The notes: a model not told the origin generated them from the sequence alone. Positions 1 to 7,925 are shown, counted from the first letter of the stretch. The stretch: DNA of 34,361 bases from JAAAOZ01 sp964496595 (GCA_964496595.1 CAZCAI010000028.1:1-34361); one strand, 5' to 3'. Numbers and translations: made by a program.

Positions 1-965
1 AAGGGGTAGAGGATGGGGCAGGTGGCGCCGCGCTTGACGTACTCCTTCACCTTGGCGATGGCCTCATCCGGCGTACCGGTGGCCGTGATGCGCAGCACCA
101 GATCATCGGACACATGCACCATCGCCTTCTCGATCTGCTCCTTGGTGGCGGGCCAGCCCAGGATGGACTGGATCTTCTTCACGGTGGATTTTTCGACGCC
201 GCTGGCCTTGGCGATGTGGGGCTGCTGCGCCAGGTATTGGGTGAGCAGCATCTTTGCGCCTCGGATGGCCTCGGCGCGATCCTCGTGGACGGAACAGACG
301 ACGAGCTGCGGGCGGTCGATGTCGTCGAGGGTGCGACCGGCCTTGTGCGCGCCCTTTTCCAATTGCTCCATCGCCATATCGTTGTACTCCGGCGGGACGC
401 AGTAGTTGAGCACCGCGCCGTCGGCGATTTCGCCCGTCATCGCCATCATCTTGGGGCCGGTCGCGCCGATCATAATCTCGACGTTGCGCGGCTCTTTGCG
501 CCCGTGGATGACGTCCAACTCGATGCCGTCCACGTGATGGAACTCGCCGTGGAACGTGACGTTTTCCAAGGTAAGCAGGCGGCGCAGCACCTCGACGGTC
601 TCGCGCATCGCGGTGAGCGGCTTGCGGCGGTCGATGCCGACGTTCTTTGCCAGCGGGTCCCACCACGCGCCGATGCCGCAGATGATGCGGTCGGGCGCGA
701 GGTCGTCCAGCGTGAGGAAGGTCGCGGCCAGCAAGCCGATGTTGCGCGTCCAGTTGTTGATGACGCCGGATCCGACCTTGATCTTCTTGGTCACGGCGGC
801 GTAGGCGGACATTGGGACGATGGCATCGCGCACCAGGCGGCTTTCGGCCTGCCAGACCGCCTCGAAGCCGCGCTCCTCGGCGTACTGCGCGTATTCCATC
901 CCGTCACGAATAGGATGGGCATCCTGCAAATACAAGGCAACTCGTGGAATTTCGTTCTGTGGCAT
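1..965 (-). CDS. F420-dependent LLM-class oxidoreductase (3' end cut by window edge)
   Basis: Predicted flavin/F420-dependent oxidoreductase of the luciferase-like monooxygenase superfamily (methylene-tetrahydromethanopterin reductase-like TIM barrel). The reverse strand reads open from an ATG at 965 to the window edge, 321 codons without a stop, close to the usual family length of about 330-350, so only a short C-terminus is missing. Visible pieces include an N-terminal strand followed by EYAQYAEERGFEAVWQAES, then VGSGVINNWTRN, GIGAWWDPLA, and a mid-protein IMIGATGPKMMAMTGEIADG, all typical of the family. A strong ribosome binding site (AAAGGAGT) lies 6 nt before the ATG. The F420 assignment rests on family resemblance and on cofE and npdG lying 0.3-2.4 kb upstream on the same strand; an FMN-using member cannot be excluded. 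The substrate is unknown. Confidence 0.85.
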   Translation of the reverse strand, partial: MPQNEIPRVALYLQDAHPIRDGMEYAQYAEERGFEAVWQAESRLVRDAIVPMSAYAAVTKKIKVGSGVINNWTRNIGLLAATFLTLDDLAPDRIICGIGAWWDPLAKNVGIDRRKPLTAMRETVEVLRRLLTLENVTFHGEFHHVDGIELDVIHGRKEPRNVEIMIGATGPKMMAMTGEIADGAVLNYCVPPEYNDMAMEQLEKGAHKAGRTLDDIDRPQLVVCSVHEDRAEAIRGAKMLLTQYLAQQPHIAKASGVEKSTVKKIQSILGWPATKEQIEKAMVHVSDDLVLRITATGTPDEAIAKVKEYVKRGATCPILYP

Positions 966-984
966 GGGTTTACTCCTTTGGTGG

Positions 985-1052
985 TTGAAATTACAAAGCA
1001 ACAAAACATCAAATATACAAAGCGACAAAGCGGCAAAACATCAAATATACAA
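985..1052. repeat. AT-rich direct repeat, two 18-bp copies with 32-bp period
   Basis: The 18-mer AAAACATCAAATATACAA occurs at 1003-1020 and again at 1035-1052, embedded in a longer ACAAA-rich word repeat. It lies just upstream of the LLM oxidoreductase start and just downstream of the small gap-broken gene. Similar ACAAA words in the opposite orientation sit at 1265-1312. Only two units are present, so this is not a CRISPR array. Confidence 0.7.
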
Positions 1053-1060
1053 GTGAGAAG

Positions 1061-1089
1061 TTAGCGGTAGCGTTGGATTTCGGTGATGA
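1061..1089 (-). CDS. C-terminal end of a gene broken by the assembly gap
   Basis: Reading the reverse strand out of the N gap, one frame gives ITEIQRYR followed by a TAA stop at 1061-1063. This could be the end of the small gene whose start lies on the other side of the gap (1190-1248). The gap length is nominal, so frame continuity cannot be tested. No family is recognised. Low confidence. Confidence 0.3.
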
Positions 1090-1189
1090 NNNNNNNNNNN
1101 NNNNNNNNNNNNNNNNNNNNNNNNNNNNNNNNNNNNNNNNNNNNNNNNNNNNNNNNNNNNNNNNNNNNNNNNNNNNNNNNNNNNNNNNN
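1090..1189. other. Assembly gap of 100 N
   Basis: Exactly 100 consecutive N. A round 100 usually marks a scaffold join of unknown true length, so unseen sequence may be missing here. AT-rich word repeats on both sides are a plausible reason why assembly failed. Confidence 0.98.
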
Positions 1190-1248
1190 TGCCAAGCCTC
1201 GTAGCTCTTCCATTCGTCATCTCGCAACAGTTCTTGTTTGTCACCCAT
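1190..1248 (-). CDS. N-terminal fragment of a small hypothetical protein, broken by gap
   Basis: An ATG at 1248 on the reverse strand opens MGDKQELLRDDEWKSYEAW and then runs into the gap. The acidic, tryptophan-containing start looks like real coding sequence rather than spacer, but no clear ribosome binding site precedes it and I do not recognise the family. The reverse-strand tail ITEIQRYR-stop at 1061-1089 may be its C-terminus. It lies between cofE and the LLM oxidoreductase, so it is physically inside the F420 block, but a functional link is only a guess. Confidence 0.4.
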
Positions 1249-1264
1249 TAATCTACGACGTCCC

Positions 1265-1312
1265 CATTTGTTGTTTTGATATTTACTGCTTTGCGTATTT
1301 GTTGTTTTACCG
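1265..1312. repeat. AT-rich word repeat, inverted relative to the one at 985-1052
   Basis: On the reverse strand this reads as repeated AAAACAACAAAT-type words (TAAAACAACAAATACGC, then ATCAAAACAACAAAT). The words resemble those at 985-1052, which run in the opposite orientation, so the gap-broken small gene is bracketed by loosely inverted low-complexity spacers. Confidence 0.5.
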
Positions 1313-2080
1313 GAAAAGGTCTCGCTCCGGTGGGCGTTGCATATCGACGGCGCGCCCATCCCCGCGCGGGTAGTCCGCGCCGCGAATGAGCACGACGGGC
1401 AGGCGTTCGGCGGCTTGTCCGGTGATGAGGCCGGCTGCCGCGGCCAACTCGTCAGCGCGGGCGACGGTGGTCACGCGCAGGGTGTAGCCGAACATATCCG
1501 GCTGTCCGCGCAAATCCGTGATGGGCAACATCCCGGCGACGCCAAGCGCAAGATTGATGGCGCCTTCGCGCCAGGCGCGCCCGTGCGTGTCGGTGATGAT
1601 GACGGCGATGTCGGCGTCTGTGGCGGCCAGCAGCGCCGCGCGGATGCGGCGCGCCGAGCCGTCGGGATCGAGGGGGAGGGGGAGCGCGATCTCGCCTTCC
1701 GGGCCGGCGATGTTGGAGCGATCCACGCCGGCGTTGGCGCAGATCCAGCCGTGGCGCGTCTCTGTGATCAGCACGGGGCCGCGCTGGCGGATCACGCCGC
1801 GCGACTCTCTCAGGATGACCTCGACGAGGCGTGGGTTTTTTCCTGTCGCTTCAGCAAGTTCCCGCGCTTGCGATGAGGGCGTGATCTCGGCCAGGCGAAC
1901 GGCGCGCCCTTCGGCCTTGGAGACGATCTTCTGGGTGATGACGAGCACATCGCCCGCCTGAAGCGTCAACTCCGCGCGACCCAGCGCCGCTAAGATGAGA
2001 CTCGCGACATCGTCGCCCGGTTGGACGTCGGGGATGCCGGGCAGGCCGTATAATGTGAGGTTAGGTAGGCTGCGGTTCAT
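1307..2080 (-). CDS. cofE: Coenzyme F420-0:L-glutamate ligase
   Basis: Adds L-glutamate residues, using GTP, to F420-0 to make the gamma-linked polyglutamate tail of coenzyme F420; cytoplasmic. The 257-aa length matches archaeal CofE and the N-terminal half of actinobacterial FbiB, without the fused nitroreductase-like domain of FbiB. Diagnostic blocks are VLVITQKIVSKAEGR (residues 45-59), GWICANAGVDRSN (111-123) and TDTHGRAWREGAINLALG (163-180). The start codon overlaps the stop of the upstream nucleotidyltransferase gene in an ATGA arrangement at 2077-2080, which implies translational coupling. With npdG upstream and an LLM oxidoreductase downstream it forms a compact F420 synthesis-and-use block. 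No cofC, cofD, cofG or cofH is visible here, so the core deazaflavin steps must be encoded elsewhere. Confidence 0.93.
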   Translation of the reverse strand: MNRSLPNLTLYGLPGIPDVQPGDDVASLILAALGRAELTLQAGDVLVITQKIVSKAEGRAVRLAEITPSSQARELAEATGKNPRLVEVILRESRGVIRQRGPVLITETRHGWICANAGVDRSNIAGPEGEIALPLPLDPDGSARRIRAALLAATDADIAVIITDTHGRAWREGAINLALGVAGMLPITDLRGQPDMFGYTLRVTTVARADELAAAAGLITGQAAERLPVVLIRGADYPRGDGRAVDMQRPPERDLFR

Positions 2081-2613
2081 AGGGATGTGGTCAAGCTACC
2101 ATCATCCATCGCAGCATTGCTTGCTGTTTCTCTAACTCGTTGATGTACTGCTCTAACTTTAGCAAGCGCGTTTTGATACTCTTGGTATTCAGTTTCATCC
2201 TTCTGTTCCAGGGTGTGACGAACATGTTGGCGCCAAATATAATCTAATCGCGGGCGCTCATCCCAGTAGCGACGCAAGATTAAGGACTCTTGGCTGGCAA
2301 TCGCCGAATCGGCGGCCCAGAGCCGTCTGCCATTGGCGATGACCTCGTAGCGAAAAGGGAGCGGGGCTAAGTTCAACACGTGTAAATCAACAGAGCTGGG
2401 CCACTGCGATGACCAGTGATCCTCCAAACGCCACAAGATACGTTGTTCCTCGATAGGATGGGTCATCACGGCGATGTCAACGTCGCTGAGCGCCGATGCG
2501 CGTCCTTGGGCATGGGAACCGTAGAGGTACACGGCTATAATTTCCTCTTGCTCCTGTGCCCAAGCGACAATGCGCTCCAGCAATGCTTCTATGCTCTCCG
2601 ATTTCGGTTTCAT
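2077..2613 (-). CDS. MNT-type nucleotidyltransferase domain protein, no HEPN partner
   Basis: 178 aa. The N-terminal half is a minimal nucleotidyltransferase domain with the motif YGSHAQGRASALSDVDIAV (about residues 30-48), where G-S and D-x-D form the catalytic signature. A further conserved Asp, expected one strand later, is plausibly in SSVDLHVL (about 73-80). The charged C-terminal half resembles nothing I can name. In many prokaryotes this domain acts as the MntA antitoxin that adds AMP to a HEPN toxin, but no HEPN-like gene lies next to it; its neighbours are cofE (4-nt overlap) and npdG (27 nt upstream). A different substrate is therefore possible. A modest AGGGG site precedes the start. 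Being sandwiched between two F420 genes is unusual and may be a chance insertion. Confidence 0.8.
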   Translation of the reverse strand: MKPKSESIEALLERIVAWAQEQEEIIAVYLYGSHAQGRASALSDVDIAVMTHPIEEQRILWRLEDHWSSQWPSSVDLHVLNLAPLPFRYEVIANGRRLWAADSAIASQESLILRRYWDERPRLDYIWRQHVRHTLEQKDETEYQEYQNALAKVRAVHQRVRETASNAAMDDGSLTTSL

Positions 2614-2640
2614 CTCAGCGCCCCTGTGCTTTTGGTTGCT

Positions 2641-3321
2641 TTATTGCGTCTCTGCTTCTTCCGGCAGTCCCGTGATGCGGATACCCGATCCGGGCACTTT
2701 GTAGCGGATGTTGATCCCGATGAGAATGGAGGTGAAGCCCTCCACGACTTTGGCGTTGACCAGTGGCCCGGCGTCGATGCCGCGCGTGCCGATCTCCTCC
2801 GCCAGTTGGATGGCGATGGCTTTGGCGGCTTTGTCATCCCCACAGACCAGCACATCGCATGCGACGGGATGGCCGAGTTCCTGGAGGTGGTGCGCGCCGA
2901 CGTTCTGGAAAGCGGCGACGACGCGCACGTCCGGGCCGAGCAATTCCTGCGCCTGCTCCGAGGCGGAGCCTTCCGGGGGGATATAAACGCGCGCGACCTT
3001 CGGCGGCTTGAGCGCCACGGTCACGTTGATCAGGACTTTGCCTTGCAGCTCGTCTTTGATGCCGGCCAGGAGCTTGTTCTGCGCGCTGTAGGGCACGGTG
3101 AGCACGGCCACGTCGCAGGCGCGGGCGGCGTCGGGATTTTCCATCCCTTCGATGAGCGTCTCGCCCAGCTCGGCGTTCAGCTCCCCGGCGATGCGTTGGG
3201 CCTTGGCTTCCTTGCGCGAGCCGATGATAACGCGGTGACCGGCCTGCGCCCAGCGCATCGCCAGCCCCGGGCCTTCGTTGCCGGTGCCGCCTAAGACGGC
3301 GAGGGTGTACGTGGATGTCAT
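2641..3321 (-). CDS. npdG: NADPH:F420 oxidoreductase
   Basis: Transfers hydride between NADPH and coenzyme F420, supplying reduced F420 to F420-dependent enzymes or recycling it. 226 aa, the usual length. The N-terminal Rossmann fold carries LAVLGGTGNEGPGLAMRWA (residues 7-25) followed by HRVIIGSRKEAKA (29-41), whose Ser-Arg after the second strand is typical of NADPH-binding members. Later family blocks include VLTVPYSAQ and the hydrophobic FTSILIGINIRYK near the C-terminus. A strong AAGGAGAG ribosome binding site precedes the ATG by 5 nt. It is the first gene of the npdG, nucleotidyltransferase, cofE run. It lies 53 nt downstream of the metallo-hydrolase gene, so read-through from that promoter is possible. 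Confidence 0.92.
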   Translation of the reverse strand: MTSTYTLAVLGGTGNEGPGLAMRWAQAGHRVIIGSRKEAKAQRIAGELNAELGETLIEGMENPDAARACDVAVLTVPYSAQNKLLAGIKDELQGKVLINVTVALKPPKVARVYIPPEGSASEQAQELLGPDVRVVAAFQNVGAHHLQELGHPVACDVLVCGDDKAAKAIAIQLAEEIGTRGIDAGPLVNAKVVEGFTSILIGINIRYKVPGSGIRITGLPEEAETQ

Positions 3322-3374
3322 AAAATCTCTCCTTACGGTTGGATAATGTTGAGTTTCAAATCGATGAAGGTTGA

Positions 3375-4295
3375 CTACAAAATGTGTAGGGTTTCGCCCT
3401 CTTTAGCTAATATCGTGTTGGGAAAGTGCTCTTGGGCCTTGGTCAACATCTGCTCTAAGTACGCATCATCGTGGCCGGGGCTGTGATGGGTCAACACCAG
3501 CTTCTTAACCTTGGCCGCTTGCGCTACCTCCACCGCCATATTCCAGGTGCTGTGCCCAAATCCTTGCCGGATGGGCGTGTCGTCGGCGTATTCGTGGGTA
3601 TCATATTCGGCATCATGCACCAGCAGATCGGTCTCCTGGGCCAGCACGATCAGCTTGCGATCCCCGCCGACGTAGCCCTCCGTGTCGGTGGCGATGACGA
3701 GGCTATGGCCGCGATACTCGATCCTGAAGAAGAATATCCCGTGCTGCGGATGGTTATACCCGTGATTGGCGCGGATGATCACGGCATCTGGATCGAGATC
3801 CTCTGGGTATTCATCTAATCCGTAACATATAGGCAGTGCGTGATCGTTGTCCAACACAATCAGATCCCCGTGGCGGACGTAGGTTAGTGTGCGCTCACTA
3901 TAAAGCTCCTCAAGTCCTAACGGAAAGACCGGCGGCGACATCTCTCGCTCTAGAATTTTCTCGAGATGACTGTTGCCCAGGTTGGGGCCAAAGATAGAAA
4001 TCCTGCTGGCCGGATGTCGGGTGGGGAAGAAAAAGGGAAGTCCCTGGGTATGATCGTGATGTGTGTGGGTTAAAAGCAAAACTAAGTTGATGGGATCACC
4101 CGAAGCCTGGTGTTCCCCTATCATCTTCTTACCTAGCTCGATGGCGCCCGTTCCGGCATCGAGCATAATGCGATGTTGGCCGGCATTCACCTCCATACAG
4201 GTTGTGTTACCGCCATATTTGACGGTTGTGGGGCCAGGCATAGGGTGTCCGCCGCGTACTCCCCAAAATGTGAGGTTGAATTGATTATCTTTCAT
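3375..4295 (-). CDS. MBL-fold metallo-hydrolase (PhnP/phosphodiesterase-like)
   Basis: 306-aa metallo-beta-lactamase-fold hydrolase. The start FWGVRGGHPMPGPTTVKYGG (residues 10-29) followed by NTTCMEV is the signature of a subgroup related to RNase Z, PhnP and cyclic-nucleotide phosphodiesterases. The metal site is THTHHDH (76-82), with later ligands in VIATDTEG, HDAEYDTHEY, GFGHSTW and LTHHSPGHDD. All expected His and Asp positions are present, so it should be active. The substrate cannot be told from sequence; a phosphodiester is most likely. No signal peptide is seen. An AGGAG site with a nearby second AGGA precedes the ATG. It has its own promoter candidate at 4471-4498 and a leader of roughly 170 nt containing a 25-nt repeat shared with the response-regulator gene. 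Confidence 0.82.
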   Translation of the reverse strand: MKDNQFNLTFWGVRGGHPMPGPTTVKYGGNTTCMEVNAGQHRIMLDAGTGAIELGKKMIGEHQASGDPINLVLLLTHTHHDHTQGLPFFFPTRHPASRISIFGPNLGNSHLEKILEREMSPPVFPLGLEELYSERTLTYVRHGDLIVLDNDHALPICYGLDEYPEDLDPDAVIIRANHGYNHPQHGIFFFRIEYRGHSLVIATDTEGYVGGDRKLIVLAQETDLLVHDAEYDTHEYADDTPIRQGFGHSTWNMAVEVAQAAKVKKLVLTHHSPGHDDAYLEQMLTKAQEHFPNTILAKEGETLHIL

Positions 4296-4395
4296 TAAGT
4301 CCTACTCCTGGATTTTGTGTAGTTCTGAATCGATCTGTTCTATAGGGGCAACCGTTTTAATATTGTGCAACTCGCTTTGCATTTAGAGAGCAGGC

Positions 4396-4420
4396 GCTCT
4401 TCGGAAGTTCTCCGGGTGCA
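4396..4420 (-). repeat. 25-nt repeat, copy A (leader of MBL gene)
   Basis: Matches 13558-13582 at 22 of 25 positions. On the reverse strand it begins TGCACCCGG and ends CCGAAGAGC, with a short internal inverted repeat (CGGA...TCCG). It ends 101 nt upstream of the MBL start codon, almost the same distance as copy B from its gene (98 nt). Confidence 0.6.
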
Positions 4421-4470
4421 ATTGTGCTATCCCCACCCGCAACCCATAACGACGCAAAAACTATACCTAT

Positions 4471-4498
4471 AGTGTAGCATAAGTGTCAAAAGTAGCAA
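4471..4498 (-). promoter_or_regulatory. Candidate promoter of MBL hydrolase gene
   Basis: Reverse strand: TTGCTA (4493-4498), 16-nt spacer, TACACT (4471-4476), with TATGC directly before the -10, giving an extended -10 (TGn). An overlapping alternative is TTGACA (4484-4489) with TATAGT (4460-4465) at 18 nt. Either implies a long leader before the start at 4295. Confidence 0.5.
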
Positions 4499-4529
4499 CG
4501 GAGCAACGCATTGCCGCAGGTAGTGCGGG

Positions 4530-6050
4530 CTATTCGTTTGTATGCCATTGGCAGCGATAGATGGCCATATTATCTCTGCCTAATTCGCGCGTGATGGCCG
4601 TATCGGTTTGGTAGATTTTCTCCAGGCGCGGATCGGCGACCAGATCAGGATACCAGGAGGGGAAGGTGACCAGGTAATCCGCCTCCTGGGCCTCGATCCA
4701 GGCCAGCAGTTGGGCCTCATCGCGGATGAAGGGGATGACCTCTGGGCTGATCAATCCGGCCAGATCTAACAGCTCGCGCTGGGTGAAATATCCCAGTGCG
4801 CCGATGTCGTGCGCGGCGATCCGGGCGTCGCGCGGGGTGTGGGTGTTGATCCACTGCGCGATCTCCACCATCTCGCCATTGATGATGGTCACATCCGTGG
4901 CGAAGGCGTCGGCGCCGCGCCCTAAGAATATCAGCGCGATCACCAAGACCGCGATAGCCCAGGCGCGCGTCAGAATCCAGCCCGGCCCGCGTTGGGATCG
5001 CCGCCACAGGCGCCGCACACCGCCGACGCCCAACGTCAGCAGCGGCGGCAGGATGGGGATGAGGTAGCGCCCGTGCTGATACGAGACCGGCAGTCGCCAG
5101 GCGTAGAGCACCCACGTCCCGACGGCCCAGAGGAGCGGCTGGCCGGTGTGCGGTTTTTCTCGTAGCTCGGGGAGCGCCCACGGGATTGCCGGCAGCAGCA
5201 GTACCAGCGGGCCGGCCAGCAACGGGAGGATCACGTTGAAGAGGCGCTGCCAGATGGGCCGGCTGTAGATAATCCGGTATTCTTCTTGTTTGGCGTAAAA
5301 AGTATTGGGAAACGGCGTGCCGCTCAAATGCAGGTTGAGCAACAGATAGGGGAGCAGCACACACCCCAATCCCAAGATCGCCCATAATCCGCGTGTGAGG
5401 ATGGGGCGAATATGCTGCCAGGCGGGCGAATGCCAATGCCAATAATGGAAGATCACCGCCAGCCCCAAGATCCCGCCGAGCAGGATGCCCTCCGGGCGCA
5501 CGAGCATCAACACGCCGACGCCGACCCCGCCCCAGAATGCTTCCTTGGCCGCGGGGGGGTGCTCGCCCCAGCGGATGCTCACCGTCAGCAGGGCCAGCAC
5601 GCCCGCCGCGAAGAGGCTCGTCTCCATCCCGGAAGCGGCGCCCCAGACGATGTGCCATTCCGTGGCTAGGATGGCAGCGACGAACAGCGGCGTGATCTCC
5701 TTCTCGGGGAAGAGTTCGCGGGCTAAGGCGGCGCCGCTTAACGCCGTGCCGATCAGCGTCAGCGCGCCCAACGTCCACGTCCAGAAGAACGGCGCCAGGC
5801 CTAACCAGTAGCCGGGCGTGAGCAGCAGTGTCCAGAGCGGCGAGGTGGAGCCGGCGCTGGGCCGCCCCGGTACGAAGGCGAACTCGCCCCGGAGCGCCAA
5901 ATTGCGCGCGTAGGTCTGATGAATCCAGCCGTCATCTAAGGGGAATCCGGCCGCGACGCCGTTGAGCGCCAGAGCTAACAGAAAGGCGCCCATCGCCAGC
6001 GCGGACAACAGCACGGGGATCCAATGGCGGCGGCGCAGTTGTGGTAACAT
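4530..6050 (-). CDS. GT-C fold integral membrane glycosyltransferase-like protein
   Basis: 506-aa polytopic membrane protein, probably a polyprenyl-phosphate-sugar-dependent transferase of the ArnT/PMT/GT39-like GT-C class. After the first membrane helix comes AGFPLDDGWIHQTYARN (about 34-50); the Asp-Asp pair (39-40) in the first external loop is the expected catalytic acid position of GT-C enzymes. About ten hydrophobic segments follow. The last ~110 residues form a soluble domain (INTHTPRDARIAAHDIGALG and onward) as in other large bacterial GT-C proteins. Its ATG directly abuts the stop of the GT4 gene with no spacer. As last gene of the GtrA, HD, GT4 operon it probably transfers a lipid-linked sugar to an envelope acceptor; donor and acceptor are unknown. 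Confidence 0.78.
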   Translation of the reverse strand: MLPQLRRRHWIPVLLSALAMGAFLLALALNGVAAGFPLDDGWIHQTYARNLALRGEFAFVPGRPSAGSTSPLWTLLLTPGYWLGLAPFFWTWTLGALTLIGTALSGAALARELFPEKEITPLFVAAILATEWHIVWGAASGMETSLFAAGVLALLTVSIRWGEHPPAAKEAFWGGVGVGVLMLVRPEGILLGGILGLAVIFHYWHWHSPAWQHIRPILTRGLWAILGLGCVLLPYLLLNLHLSGTPFPNTFYAKQEEYRIIYSRPIWQRLFNVILPLLAGPLVLLLPAIPWALPELREKPHTGQPLLWAVGTWVLYAWRLPVSYQHGRYLIPILPPLLTLGVGGVRRLWRRSQRGPGWILTRAWAIAVLVIALIFLGRGADAFATDVTIINGEMVEIAQWINTHTPRDARIAAHDIGALGYFTQRELLDLAGLISPEVIPFIRDEAQLLAWIEAQEADYLVTFPSWYPDLVADPRLEKIYQTDTAITRELGRDNMAIYRCQWHTNE

Positions 6051-7223
6051 CTAGAGATGCTCTCCTTTTTCTGTCGGGTCGAGTTGGTCGATCAGCTCTA
6101 ACCACGCGCGGGCGGCGCGCGGCCACGTGAATGTGGCCGCTTGCGCCAGGCCGGCCTCCCGGAGCTGAGCGCGGAGGTCGGCATCGTCCAGGGCGCGGCG
6201 CAGCGCTGCCGTCAGGCCCGCGACGTCCAGCGGGTCAACGCTGAGCGCGGCCTCGCCGACGACTTCCGGCACGCTGGAGGCGTTCGAGGCGATGACGGGC
6301 GTACCGCAGGCCATCGCCTCCAGGGGCGGCAGGCCGAAGCCCTCGTAGAGGCTGGGGAAGGCCAGCACGGCGGCCTGGCGATAGAGCGCGGGCAAATCCT
6401 CGTCCTCGAAGTAGCCCATCAGGTGGACGTAGGGGCGCGCGGCGGCGGCCGCCTCGATGGGGTCGGCCAGCCATCCCGTTTGGCCGGCCAGCACCAGACT
6501 GAGATCGCGCTGCGCCGCGAGGGGATCGCACGCTTCCATCAGACGGCGGTAGTTTTTGCGCGGCTGGATCGTGCCGACGGCCAAGATGTAGGGCGCGTCG
6601 CCGATCTGATAGCGGCGCTGGAGGCGCTCGCGCTCGCCCGGCGCCGGTTCCGGCGTGAAGCGCGCGGTCACGCCGCAATACAAGGGCGTGATCTTCGCGG
6701 GCGGGACGTCCAAGAGCGTGATGAGATCCGTGCGCGTGGCCTCGGAATCGGCCAGCACGTGATCCGCCCGGCGGATGCTGCGGGGCACGGCGCGCTTGAG
6801 GTAGGCGTGCAGCTTGGGCGGGAAGGTCTCCGGGTGGTGCAGGAAGGTGAGGTCGTGGACGGTGAGCACGGCGCGGGTGGCGCGGCGCAGCGGCGGGAGG
6901 ACGAAGTCCGGCGAGTAGAAGAGGTCGATGGGGCCGGTGACGAGATCCGCCGGCAAGGGGAGCCGCAGTTGCTGCCAGAGGCGCGCCATCCAGCGGTCGG
7001 TGATGGGCAGCTCGCAGAAGCGCAGTTGCCCGGAGGCGATGATCTCCGTCTGGAGTTGGGCCTTCTGCGCCTCCCAGGCGGCGCCCAACCCGCCCATCGC
7101 GACCATCAGGGTGAGGTTGTGGCGGGTGTTGGCGGCTAAGATGGCGCGCACCAGTTCGCGTGTGTAGCGCCCAATGCCGCCGCCTTGGCGGGCGGCGGCG
7201 GTGTAATCAATGGCGATGTGCAT
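6051..7223 (-). CDS. Glycosyltransferase family 4 (GT-B fold)
   Basis: 390-aa cytoplasmic GT4 glycosyltransferase. The N-terminal Rossmann domain begins MHIAIDYTAAARQGGGIGRY with the Gly-rich acceptor-side loop. The C-terminal nucleotide-sugar domain has ILAVGTIQPRKN (213-224, with R222 and K223 phosphate contacts) and the EX7E motif in SLYEGFGLPPLEAMACGTPV (E294 and E302). A retaining mannosyl- or glucosyltransferase is likely, but the sugar is not readable. It starts 9 nt after the HD-domain gene with an AGGA site and ends directly against the start of the GT-C gene, so the genes are almost certainly cotranscribed for envelope or exopolysaccharide glycosylation. Confidence 0.9.
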   Translation of the reverse strand: MHIAIDYTAAARQGGGIGRYTRELVRAILAANTRHNLTLMVAMGGLGAAWEAQKAQLQTEIIASGQLRFCELPITDRWMARLWQQLRLPLPADLVTGPIDLFYSPDFVLPPLRRATRAVLTVHDLTFLHHPETFPPKLHAYLKRAVPRSIRRADHVLADSEATRTDLITLLDVPPAKITPLYCGVTARFTPEPAPGERERLQRRYQIGDAPYILAVGTIQPRKNYRRLMEACDPLAAQRDLSLVLAGQTGWLADPIEAAAAARPYVHLMGYFEDEDLPALYRQAAVLAFPSLYEGFGLPPLEAMACGTPVIASNASSVPEVVGEAALSVDPLDVAGLTAALRRALDDADLRAQLREAGLAQAATFTWPRAARAWLELIDQLDPTEKGEHL

Positions 7224-7232
7224 AGGGGGTTC

Positions 7233-7925
7233 CTATTTGGCTGGGGCGTGAATGGCCTGATGTTCGGCGATCAGCGCGGTGAAGAAGTCGATGCGCCACG
7301 CTACCTGGGCATCGAAGAGCCGCTGGCCGGTTGGCGTGTGCATCGTGGGCGTCTGCTGATAGCTGCGACACATCTGGAGATGCTCCTGCGCGGCCTCGAT
7401 GGCGGCGGTGTAGTCAGCTAAAGCGCGGCGACCCCAGCGCGTCAGCGTCCGGTAGGGGCCGATGCGGTCGATGTCGTCGGCGTCGGCCACGATCTGGGCG
7501 AGCAGGGTCTCCGGCTGTGGGTCATCGACGTGAGCGGCGATGGCATAGCATACGGCTTCGATCTCGTGCGGCGCGTAGCCCCAGCGTTGCAGGTGCTTGC
7601 GCGCGAGCTGCGCGCCGAGCCGCCCGTGATTCTGCGTCGCGCCCGGATCGAAGCGGGCGATGTCGTGGAGCAGGCACGCGACCGTCGTTAGATGCACGTC
7701 CGCGCTCTCCGCCTCCGCGATGATCTGCCCGTAGCGGCTGACGCGCAGGCTGTGCTGCCAGCGCAGAGCGGCCGCGGCACCGTTGTTGCGATGGCGTCGT
7801 TTGGCCGCCTTTTTGAGCCGCCGCCGGACAAACGCGCGAATGACGGCTAATCGTTCCTCGGCTGCCGGTGATGTCGGGGGCGCGGAGGGGGCGTGCCTGA
7901 GTACCTCGCTGATCTCGTAGGTCAT
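7233..7925 (-). CDS. HD-domain phosphohydrolase-like protein
   Basis: 230 aa. A basic N-terminal region (RRRLKKAAKRRHR, about 34-46) precedes an HD domain with the metal-ligand order H58 (WQHSLRVSRY), H87-D88 (LLHDIARFD), H100 (NHGRLGA), H132 (AAHVDD) and D148/D150 (VADADDIDR). This set is characteristic of HD metal-dependent phosphohydrolases that act on nucleotides or related phosphoesters. No second catalytic or sensory domain is seen, so the substrate is unknown. The gene starts 6 nt after gtrA-like and ends 9 nt before the GT4 gene, so it shares their transcript; its role in a glycosylation operon is unexplained. Confidence 0.8.
   Translation of the reverse strand: MTYEISEVLRHAPSAPPTSPAAEERLAVIRAFVRRRLKKAAKRRHRNNGAAAALRWQHSLRVSRYGQIIAEAESADVHLTTVACLLHDIARFDPGATQNHGRLGAQLARKHLQRWGYAPHEIEAVCYAIAAHVDDPQPETLLAQIVADADDIDRIGPYRTLTRWGRRALADYTAAIEAAQEHLQMCRSYQQTPTMHTPTGQRLFDAQVAWRIDFFTALIAEHQAIHAPAK

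Noticed and set aside
1003..1052. Two 18-bp repeats with 32-bp period, CRISPR-like
   Set aside because: Only two units, AT-rich low-complexity words, no third repeat or cas genes.
114..1064. Forward-strand open frame of 316 codons
   Set aside because: Antisense to the LLM oxidoreductase, whose reverse-strand translation is clearly family-like; composition of the forward frame is typical of GC-rich shadow frames.
2077..2613. Complete MntA/HepT toxin-antitoxin pair
   Set aside because: Only the nucleotidyltransferase is present; neighbouring genes are F420 enzymes, not HEPN proteins.
4505..4529. Hairpin CCGCA-TGCGG after the GT-C gene as terminator
   Set aside because: Stem of only 5 bp and no U-tract on the reverse strand.
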